The notes below the pieces were generated by a model. It saw nothing but the letters and a program-made list of their open reading frames with translations. It was not told where the DNA came from and did not search any database. Below are positions 1 to 5,249 of a stretch of DNA of 5,603 bases, piece after piece. Numbering within the stretch: the stretch's first letter is position 1; each line of letters opens with the position of its first letter. A program made the translations under genes and the position numbers. Source of the stretch: Pseudomonadota bacterium (GTDB taxonomy: Bacteria; Pseudomonadota; Alphaproteobacteria; Rhizobiales; Rhizobiaceae); contig JAEYXI010000286.1 of assembly GCA_023428515.1 (NCBI GenBank), positions 1 to 5,603 of the forward strand, given 5' to 3'.

Positions 1-20
1 AACATAGGCTGCCTGATGCG

Positions 21-49
21 AAAACGGGCCGCGCTTGGCGCGGCCCGTT
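21..49 (-). terminator. Intrinsic terminator after flagellin
   Basis: A perfect 12-bp inverted repeat (23-34 with 38-49; core GGGCCGCGC / GCGCGGCCC) has a 3-nt loop. On the minus strand it runs into TTTT (24-21, the last two shared with the stem). It lies about 93 nt past the flagellin stop. The T-run is short, but the stem is very strong and the position fits. The other strand has no T-run, so it is probably one-directional. Confidence 0.85.
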
Positions 50-141
50 CCGGCGAAATCCCCAGTTTCGCAGTTTAGCCTGAGACGGCTCTCCCCCCAA
101 GCGCCGGCTTGCCCCCAAGCCGACGCCATTCCTGTCCGCGT
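50..141 (-). other. Structured 3' untranslated region of flagellin
   Basis: These 92 bases between the flagellin stop and the terminator hold no ORF of note. Two further stems are visible: CGGCTTG/CAAGCCG (105-111 with 116-122, 4-nt loop) and GCGAAA/TTTCGC (53-58 with 66-71, 7-nt loop). A second pairing, CAAGC (98-102) with GCTTG (107-111), would compete with the first. These may protect the mRNA 3' end; that role is inferred. Confidence 0.45.
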
Positions 142-1230
142 TTAGCGGAAGAGCGAGAGGATCGACTGCGAGTTGCCGTTGGCGATCGACAGCGCCTGGA
201 TGCCGAGCTGCTGCTGGACCTGCAGGGCCTGGAGGCGGGTCGATTCCTTGTTCATGTCGGCATCTACGAGCTGGCCGACACCACGATCGATGGAGTCCAT
301 CAGGCTGGTGGTGAAGGTCTTCTGGAGGTCGATGCGGTTCTTGGCGGCGCCGAGGTTGGTGGCCGCCGTGGTCATCTCCTTCAGAGCGCCTTCGACCTTG
401 GCGATCATGCTGGTGATGAAGCCATCCGTCACACCGCTTGCGGTGATGTCGAGGTTGTGGACGGAAATGCTGGCGATGGATGTCGCGGTGGCGTCGGCGG
501 TCGCGGCGTCGGCGGCTGCCGCGGTGTGAGCGTCGGCATCCGACTCTCCAGCAGCGAGTTCGGCGGCATAAGACGCATCATAGGCGGACTGGGCCGCCGT
601 CGAGCTCCAGATCGAGGTCTCGCGGTCGAGAATGCCGTCATTCTTCACGGCGGTGGCCGTGCCGTTGTCGAACAGCTTGATGCCTTCGATCTTGACGTCG
701 ATCGTGCCGAGTGAAACCGAGCCCGAAGATGCACGGTTGAAAGAGGCGACGATCTTGACGTCCTGCTGGACGGCGTCGGCAGTGCCCGCGGCCGCGCCGG
801 CCGCCGTCTTGTCGGAGGTGACCGAGAGGAAGTTGGCACCGGAGAAGGTCGCGGCGTCGGCGTAGCTCTTCAGCTGACCCTGCAGCGCGTCGATCTCGGT
901 CTGGATCTTGGCCTTGTCGGCGGCGCTGGCGCCGTTGGCGGCGACGAGCTTCACCTTGATGTCGTTGACGATGTCGATCGCCTTGTTCATGCCGGTGTAG
1001 GCGGTGTCGACCTTGGAAGCGCCGAGACCGAGCGAATCCTGGACGGTCGACAGAGCCTTGTGGTCCGAGCGCATCGTGGTGGCGATCGACCAGTAGGCGG
1101 CGTTGTCGGAAGCCTCGGCGACGCGATAACCCGTCGAAATGCGGCTCTGCGTGACTTCGAGGTTCTTGTTGGTTGCGTTCAACGTCTGGAGAGCCGTCAA
1201 CGCCGAAGCGTTGGTCATGATGCTGGCCAT
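142..1230 (-). CDS. Flagellin, filament subunit
   Basis: This is the structural subunit of the flagellar filament, exported unfolded through the type III apparatus and polymerised at the tip. The product is 362 aa with no cysteine and no tryptophan-rich or signal segment, as expected. The conserved N-terminal D0/D1 helices cover about 1-135 (MASIMTNASALTALQTLN, SRISTGYRVAEASDNAAYWS, VQDSLGLGASKVDTAYTGMN). The C-terminal D1/D0 helices cover about 265-362 (AATNLGAAKNRIDLQKTF, DADMNKESTRLQALQVQQQL) and end in QSILSLFR, typical of rhizobial flagellins. The central part (about 136-264) is variable and includes an Ala/Asp-rich stretch at 211-253. The first Met is chosen because MASI(M)TN is the usual start and AGGG lies 10 nt upstream. 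Rhizobia carry several flagellin paralogues (flaA-D or fliC names), so no specific letter is assigned. It has its own leader and terminator and is probably a late gene. Confidence 0.97.
   Translation of the reverse strand: MASIMTNASALTALQTLNATNKNLEVTQSRISTGYRVAEASDNAAYWSIATTMRSDHKALSTVQDSLGLGASKVDTAYTGMNKAIDIVNDIKVKLVAANGASAADKAKIQTEIDALQGQLKSYADAATFSGANFLSVTSDKTAAGAAAGTADAVQQDVKIVASFNRASSGSVSLGTIDVKIEGIKLFDNGTATAVKNDGILDRETSIWSSTAAQSAYDASYAAELAAGESDADAHTAAAADAATADATATSIASISVHNLDITASGVTDGFITSMIAKVEGALKEMTTAATNLGAAKNRIDLQKTFTTSLMDSIDRGVGQLVDADMNKESTRLQALQVQQQLGIQALSIANGNSQSILSLFR
491..537 (-). repeat. Short in-frame GCCGACGC repeats in flagellin variable region
   Basis: The octamer GCGTCGGC (GCCGACGC on the coding strand) occurs three times, at 491-498, 506-513 and 530-537, spaced 15 and 24 nt apart, both multiples of three. 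It encodes the repeated Ala-Asp-Ala of an Ala/Asp-rich stretch (residues about 232-247). Such repeats can gain or lose units without shifting the frame. Confidence 0.6.
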
Positions 1231-1240
1231 GATACTCGTA

Positions 1241-1244
1241 CCCT
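1241..1244 (-). promoter_or_regulatory. Flagellin ribosome binding site
   Basis: AGGG on the coding strand, 10 nt before the ATG at 1228-1230. It supports the first Met over the in-frame Met at residue 5. Confidence 0.6.
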
Positions 1245-1265
1245 GAATTTTACTTGAAAACTATG

Positions 1266-1286
1266 CATACCGGCCCGACCGGTATG
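1266..1286 (-). promoter_or_regulatory. Perfect hairpin in the flagellin leader
   Basis: An 8-bp perfect inverted repeat, CATACCGG / CCGGTATG (1266-1273 and 1279-1286), encloses a 5-nt loop. It lies 36-56 nt before the flagellin ATG on the coding strand. If transcribed, it would form a stable stem in the 5' untranslated region; if upstream of the start site, it could be an operator. No U-run follows closely, so a terminator is unlikely. In Caulobacter the flagellin leader is a target of FlbT, which is a precedent for control at this place, not evidence for it here. Confidence 0.5.
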
Positions 1287-1325
1287 ACGGTACGGCATCA
1301 TGCCAATGATCGCGTCCCCGGATCA

Positions 1326-1359
1326 CCCGCCATAGTCACGGGGCGCACTATGCGGCGGG
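1326..1359. promoter_or_regulatory. Large imperfect dyad upstream of flagellin
   Basis: The arm CCCGCCATAGT (1326-1336) pairs with ACTATGCGGCGGG (1347-1359) over 11 bp, with a 2-nt bulge (1353-1354) and a 10-nt centre. It lies about 67 bp past the fliP stop and about 96 bp before the flagellin ATG. It could be a regulator binding site, or an RNA hairpin that marks the 3' end of the fliP operon. The lack of a T-run after it on either strand argues against a simple intrinsic terminator. Confidence 0.5.
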
Positions 1360-1425
1360 AAACCTGCGAAATGCATAACCGATATGGTTAACGATTTCGA
1401 TTTGCGAAAAAACCGGAGATCGTCG

Positions 1426-2157
1426 CTAGTTGAACGAGCGGACCAGGCTGCCGACGAGAAGATTCCAGCCGTCTATCAGCACGAAGAACAATATCTTGAA
1501 CGGCAGCGAGACGACGGTCGGCGGCAGCATCATCATGCCCATCGCCATGGTGATGGTGGCGACGATGAGGTCGATGACGAGGAAGGGCAGGACGATCAGG
1601 AAGCCGATCTCGAAGCCGCGCCGGATCTCGGAGATCATGAAGGCGGGGACGAGCACGCGCAGGTCGACCGTCTCGCGCTCGACCATGTCGCCGCGCTCGC
1701 GGGCGAGATCGGCGAAGAGGTTGAAGTCCTCGTCGCGGACGTTGCGCACCATGAAGGCGCGGAACGGATCGGAGATGCGCTCGAAGGCCTGGGTCTCGTC
1801 GATCTGGTTGTCCATCAGCGGACGCACGCCGTTGTTCCAGGCCTGATCGAAGGTCGGCGCCATGACGTAGAAGGTCATGAACAGCGACAGGCTGATGATG
1901 ATCAGGTTGGCGGGTGTCGTCTGCAGGCCAATGCCGGCGCGCAGGATCGAGAAAGCGATGACGAAGCGGGTAAAGCTCGTCACCATGATGAGCAGGCCAG
2001 GCGCCACCGAAAGAACGGTAAGCAGGCCGAACATCTGGATGATGCGGCCGATCGTGGTGCCGTCGGCCTGGCCGATGGCGCCGAGGTCGAGCTGCTGCGC
2101 GAAAGCCGCCGTGGAACCGGCGACGATCAGGAGAAGGGCGAGGCCGAGGCGCTTCAT
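1426..2157 (-). CDS. fliP: FliP, flagellar type III export gate protein
   Basis: FliP is the main subunit of the FliPQR pore in the inner membrane through which rod, hook and filament proteins are exported. The product is 243 aa, normal for the family. It has a cleavable signal peptide (MKRLGLALLLIVAG...AFA, cleavage near residue 20). Hydrophobic segments lie at about 42-72, 84-104, 184-209 and 219-240. The FliP family signature PAFMISEIRRGFEIGF is at 171-186, and the conserved LPFKILFFVLIDGWNLLVGSL is near the C-terminus (218-238). Other matches are VTSFTRFVIAFSILR (59-73) and ISDPFRAFM (128-136). The start overlaps fliL by ATGA; an AGGA lies some 13 nt upstream, further than ideal, so coupling is likely. 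fliO, fliQ and fliR are not adjacent; the next gene is flagellin after a 195-bp gap. Confidence 0.97.
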   Translation of the reverse strand: MKRLGLALLLIVAGSTAAFAQQLDLGAIGQADGTTIGRIIQMFGLLTVLSVAPGLLIMVTSFTRFVIAFSILRAGIGLQTTPANLIIISLSLFMTFYVMAPTFDQAWNNGVRPLMDNQIDETQAFERISDPFRAFMVRNVRDEDFNLFADLARERGDMVERETVDLRVLVPAFMISEIRRGFEIGFLIVLPFLVIDLIVATITMAMGMMMLPPTVVSLPFKILFFVLIDGWNLLVGSLVRSFN

Positions 2158-2672
2158 TCGAACAGCAAAGTCCTGATCAGAACCTGCTTGACGTGGCCGT
2201 CGCTGCGGATCGCGGCGCGCTCCTCGAGGTTCTGCTTGAGATGCCTGAAGCCGCTGGCGCCCTCGATCTCGTGCATCTTCACGGTGCGGATGTAGGACAG
2301 CAGGTCCTGCTGGATGATGTCAGGGAGATCCTTGCCCTGCGGCGCATCGAGCACGATCGACACTTCCATGCGCACCCAGACGTCATCGGGGGATGCGATG
2401 CTGGTGGTGATGGCGCCAAGCGGAATGACGGTGTCGCTGGCAGGAGCCGCGTCGCCGTGTCCGCCGCTTTTCGCTTCGTGGGCGCCGGGCGGGGCGTGGC
2501 CTGCCGCGGCGGCGCCCGATTTTCCCGGAGTGAGGAAGCCGCCGGACACCCAGCCCATGCCGGCGGCGGCCAAGGTCATGACGACCAGCGCGCCCAACTG
2601 GACGACGAGAGAAGGACCGCTCTTCGGCGCGGGAGCAGAGGCGGCGGCCGCATCATTGGACGCCGACGCCAT
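2154..2672 (-). CDS. fliL: FliL, flagellar basal-body/stator-associated membrane protein
   Basis: FliL is a single-pass inner-membrane protein whose periplasmic domain surrounds or supports the MotAB stator and affects torque and swimming. The product is 172 aa. It has a short Ala/Pro-rich cytoplasmic tail (1-17), one transmembrane helix (about 21-45), a flexible Gly/Ala/His-rich linker (about 48-78) and a periplasmic FliL domain (82-172) with VWVRMEVSIVLDA, LPDIIQQDLLSYIRTV, FRHLKQNLEERAAI and the C-terminal VKQVLIRTLLFE. The frame is open upstream to 3035, but that stretch is an Arg-rich shadow of flgH. I place the start at the ATG 2670-2672, which shares a base with the flgH stop and begins the normal FliL architecture. 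No Shine-Dalgarno sequence is visible before it, consistent with reinitiation after flgH. The stop overlaps fliP by ATGA. Confidence 0.93.
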   Translation of the reverse strand: MASASNDAAAASAPAPKSGPSLVVQLGALVVMTLAAAGMGWVSGGFLTPGKSGAAAAGHAPPGAHEAKSGGHGDAAPASDTVIPLGAITTSIASPDDVWVRMEVSIVLDAPQGKDLPDIIQQDLLSYIRTVKMHEIEGASGFRHLKQNLEERAAIRSDGHVKQVLIRTLLFE

Positions 2673-3388
2673 CAGAAGGGCAGCACGCGGTCGAGGATCT
2701 GCTGGCCGTAGGGCGGCTGCTGGACCTCGGTCAGGCGGCCACGGCCGCCGTAGGAAATGCGAGCTTCCGCGATGCGCTCGTAGGAGATCGTGTTTTGCGG
2801 CCCGATGTCGATCGGACGCACGATGCCGCCGATGGTGAGGACGCGGAGTTCGGCGTTGACGCGGACCTCCTGCGAACCCTGGATGACGAGGTTGCCGTTG
2901 CCGAGAACCTCGATGACGACGGCGGCGATGGAGAGCTCCAGATCCTCCGAGCGCTTGGTCTCGCCGTCGCCGGCCGAGGCGGTCGACGAGTTGATGCTGC
3001 CGTCGAGGCTGCCGCTGGAGCCGACGCCGTCCCACTCATACTCCACGGCGCCGCCTAGCGAGCGGCTGGCGGTGCGCTTGCGGTCGGACTCGTTCTTGAA
3101 ACGAGCGCGGTCGTTGATCTTGATCCTGACCGTGAGGATGTCGCCGGTCGACAGGGCGCGCGGGTCGGTCAAGAGCCGGCTCTGGCGGTCGTTCCACAGC
3201 GAAAAACGCTTCTGGGGCGGCGCCGGGTAGCCGGCATATTCGACAGGCGGAGGCGGCGCGCCCTCAAGACCAGCGCCGACCGGCGACAGCGCCGGTTCGA
3301 CGCCGATCTCGCGAAAACCCGTGCCGCAGCCGGCGAGAAGCGATGCGAGGACGACGAGGATCGGTGCGGCGAAGGGGGGGCGGATCAT
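2672..3388 (-). CDS. flgH: FlgH, flagellar L-ring lipoprotein precursor
   Basis: FlgH forms the L ring, the outer-membrane bushing of the flagellar rod. The 238-aa product is a lipoprotein: a hydrophobic signal segment (6-20) ends in the lipobox LAGC with the lipidated cysteine at residue 21. A Pro-rich linker (about 42-58) follows. Conserved FlgH blocks come next: FSLWNDRQSRLLTDPRA (62-78), GDILTVRI (82-89), NGNLVIQGSQEVRVN (164-178) and GIVRP...NTISYERIAEARISYGGRGR (188-218). It ends in QQPPYGQQILDRVLPF, the usual FlgH terminus. Length is normal for the family. A GGAG lies about 12 nt before the ATG. The start overlaps the motE stop by 4 bp, and the stop shares one base with the fliL start (TGATG). 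Confidence 0.97.
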   Translation of the reverse strand: MIRPPFAAPILVVLASLLAGCGTGFREIGVEPALSPVGAGLEGAPPPPVEYAGYPAPPQKRFSLWNDRQSRLLTDPRALSTGDILTVRIKINDRARFKNESDRKRTASRSLGGAVEYEWDGVGSSGSLDGSINSSTASAGDGETKRSEDLELSIAAVVIEVLGNGNLVIQGSQEVRVNAELRVLTIGGIVRPIDIGPQNTISYERIAEARISYGGRGRLTEVQQPPYGQQILDRVLPF

Positions 3389-3987
3389 GTCGGGTCGTTT
3401 CTCCGCGACGCCGCCGCCATCACGCCGGTCAGCATCGCCGCCGCCTTGCGCTCCATCTCGTTGAGGATGACGCCTGCCTTGCGCGCCTCGAGCTTCATCA
3501 GGATGCCGGCGGCAAGCGTGGCGTCCATCTCAGCCAGGCGCTCGGCTGCCGCGTCGGGGCGCATGCCGGAGTAGATCTTGACGACGCCGTCCTCCGCCTT
3601 GGCGAGGAAGTCCTCGCGGCGCTTCAGCCAGGCCTCATATTCGGCGCGCTTCTCCTCGAGCAGCTTGATGCGCTTGTCGACCTCCTGCTGCAGCGCCTGC
3701 AGTTCCTCGGTCTGGAGCACGTAGCGGCGATCGCGCGCGGCGTCGGCTATGTTTGAGCAGAAGCGCTCGACCTCGGTGCCCGTCTGAACCGGGATGCGGG
3801 CGGGCTTCACTGCACCGGTCGCCTCGGCGTCGGTGGTGAGTTCCTCAAGCAGCCCGGGTTCCTCGATATGCTCGACGATCTCGGTGGCGCCAAGGTTGCC
3901 AGCCGGGGCTAGCAAGACGATTGAGGCGAGCAAGGCGAACGCCGTTGATTTTCCGGTTTGAAGCGAGGAATGCATCAGGGAACTCAT
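3385..3987 (-). CDS. motE: MotE, periplasmic chaperone for the motility protein MotC
   Basis: In Sinorhizobium meliloti, MotE is a periplasmic protein needed for folding and stability of MotC, an extra periplasmic stator component of rhizobia. This 200-aa product has an N-terminal hydrophobic segment (about 14-33, ending NLGA) that reads as a signal peptide. A strongly charged, coiled-coil-like region follows (about 93-131, with LQTEELQALQQEVDKRI and EEKRAEYEAWLKRR). The C-terminal helical part (146-192: AAERLAEMDATLAAGILMKL, KAGVILNEME, AAAMLTGVM) resembles the MgtE N-terminal fold used by this family. Cys77 is the only cysteine and could form the intermolecular disulfide that I recall for the S. 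meliloti protein; that is from memory. A second Met at residue 5 (codon 3973-3975) is a possible alternative start. Neither has a convincing Shine-Dalgarno sequence, so translation probably depends on coupling to flgI. The gene overlaps both neighbours by ATGA. Confidence 0.88.
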   Translation of the reverse strand: MSSLMHSSLQTGKSTAFALLASIVLLAPAGNLGATEIVEHIEEPGLLEELTTDAEATGAVKPARIPVQTGTEVERFCSNIADAARDRRYVLQTEELQALQQEVDKRIKLLEEKRAEYEAWLKRREDFLAKAEDGVVKIYSGMRPDAAAERLAEMDATLAAGILMKLEARKAGVILNEMERKAAAMLTGVMAAASRRNDPT

Positions 3988-5249
3988 TGCAGCACCAGGT
4001 CGGCCTGCATTGCGCCGGCGGACTTGATGCCTTGCAGGATGGCGATGATGCCGTCCGGCTTGACGCCGAGGCGGTTGAGGCCGGAGACCAGCGTTTCGAG
4101 ATCGGGTCCGTCGAGCACGGCGACCTTTGCGTCGGGCTGGGTCGCCTCGATCTCCGTGTAGGGCTCGACCGCGGTCTCGCCCAGAGAGAAAGGTTCGGGC
4201 TGCACGACGCGCGGCGCCTCGGATATGCGCACGGTGAGCGTGCCGTGGCTGATGGCGACGCGCGATATGCGGACGTCGCTGCCGATGACGATCGTGCCGG
4301 TGCGTTCGTCGACGACGACGCGCGCGGGCGCATCCGCCTGTACGACGAGGTTCTCGAGCTCGGCGAAGAAGCGCGCGGGCGAGATGTTGTCAGGCCGCTT
4401 GATGATGATGGTGCGCGAATCCTGCTCGTGCGCGACGCGCTTGCCGAAGCGCTGCCCGGTGTAGGCGTTGATGGCGTCGGCCACCTTGACGGCGGTGGAG
4501 AAGTCCGCGTTGCGGAGCTGCAGGACGAGGTTCGACTGGTTGGCGAAACTCGCCTCGACCTCACGCTCGATGATCGCGCCGTTGGGGATGCGTCCGGCGG
4601 TCGGCACGCCCTGGGTGAGCGTTTCCGCCTCGCCCTGCGCATTGAAGCCGGAGATGAAGACCGGCCCTTGCGCGACGGCATAGATCTCGCCGTCGGCGGC
4701 CTTGAGCGGCGTCATGACCAGCGTACCGCCGGCAAGCGAGGTCGCATCGCCCATCGAGGAAACGCTGACGTCTATACGCGATCCCGATTTCACGAAGGGA
4801 GGCAGGTTGGCCGTGACGATGACCGCGGCGACATTGCGCGCGCGGGCGCGGCCGCCCTCGCCGGCGATGCCGAGGTTTTCCAACATGGCGCGGATCGACT
4901 GCTCGGTGAATGGCGAATTGCGCAGGCTGTCGCCAGAACCCTGCAGGCCGATGACCAGGCCGTAACCGACGAGCTGGTTGTCGCGCGCGCTTTGAAGCTG
5001 GGCGATGTCCTTGATGCGCGCCGACGCGCCATGCGGCGGCAACTGGCTGGTCGCCGCCGGGTATTTCGCATAGGCGCCGGCGCCCTCTTGGCCGATCGGC
5101 ACGCCCGCCATCGGCGGCGGGAAGCGGGTGTCGACGAAGACGCCGTCGCCGGGCACGATGGGTACAAGGCCCTCGGGCATATCGGCGCCGGCCGCGGGGG
5201 AGGCGGCCAACGCGAATGCCAGCAGGAATGTCGCCGAACGCCTGATCAT
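3984..5249 (-). CDS. flgI: FlgI, flagellar P-ring protein precursor
   Basis: FlgI polymerises in the periplasm into the P ring, the peptidoglycan-level bushing around the rod. The product is 421 aa. A Sec signal peptide is clear: positive MIRR, hydrophobic residues about 8-20, and an Ala-rich cleavage region ending near residue 22. The FlgI core then starts at about residue 78 with RIKDIA, followed by DNQLVGYGLVIGLQGSGDSL (91-110), NVAAVIVTANLPPF (139-152), GTLVMTPLKAADGEIYAVAQG (near 175-195) and the C-terminal helix ending QADLVLQ. Family members are usually about 370 aa with the core right after the signal peptide. Here about 53 extra Pro/Gly-rich residues (23-75) lie between the two. The next Met (48) would lose the signal peptide, so the first ATG is kept; AGGG lies 10 nt before it. 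The gene overlaps flgA and motE by 4 bp each. Confidence 0.97.
   Translation of the reverse strand: MIRRSATFLLAFALAASPAAGADMPEGLVPIVPGDGVFVDTRFPPPMAGVPIGQEGAGAYAKYPAATSQLPPHGASARIKDIAQLQSARDNQLVGYGLVIGLQGSGDSLRNSPFTEQSIRAMLENLGIAGEGGRARARNVAAVIVTANLPPFVKSGSRIDVSVSSMGDATSLAGGTLVMTPLKAADGEIYAVAQGPVFISGFNAQGEAETLTQGVPTAGRIPNGAIIEREVEASFANQSNLVLQLRNADFSTAVKVADAINAYTGQRFGKRVAHEQDSRTIIIKRPDNISPARFFAELENLVVQADAPARVVVDERTGTIVIGSDVRISRVAISHGTLTVRISEAPRVVQPEPFSLGETAVEPYTEIEATQPDAKVAVLDGPDLETLVSGLNRLGVKPDGIIAILQGIKSAGAMQADLVLQ

Larger units (their letters stand above)
1231..1425 (-). promoter_or_regulatory. fliP-flagellin intergenic region; flagellin leader and probable promoter
   Basis: This 195-bp gap is the only long non-coding stretch between genes. 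It is clearly more A/T-rich than the coding regions at both ends (1247-1263 and 1374-1412), as a promoter region would be. I cannot point to a convincing -35/-10 pair or a sigma-28 box; late flagellar genes of rhizobia are often driven by the Rem regulator, whose site I cannot recognise by eye. Three inverted repeats are visible (1266-1286, 1326-1359, and a weaker TAACC/GGTTA at 1376-1390). No clear terminator for fliP is seen, so some read-through into flagellin is possible. Confidence 0.6.

Noticed and set aside
109..714. A 201-codon plus-strand open frame opposite flagellin
   Set aside because: Gly/Arg/Val-rich mirror of the flagellin coding strand; no domain and no supporting signal.
1282..1310. 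TTGGCA-like hexamer (minus strand) as a -35 box for flagellin
   Set aside because: No acceptable -10 element at 16-18 bp spacing; the match is not better than chance.
1407..1412. T6 run on the minus strand just after fliP as an intrinsic terminator
   Set aside because: Only a 4-bp stem (CGCT/AGCG) can be drawn upstream of it, too weak and too far for a credible terminator.
1384..2295. A 303-codon plus-strand open frame opposite fliP and the fliL end
   Set aside because: Antisense to a certain fliP, low-complexity charged composition (many His, Asp, Glu, Arg), no recognisable domain. It is a shadow of biased codon use.
2673..3035. N-terminal extension of FliL by 121 residues
   Set aside because: The extension is Arg/Pro-rich out-of-frame flgH sequence. 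FliL architecture begins with the short tail and single transmembrane helix that follow the ATG at 2670-2672.
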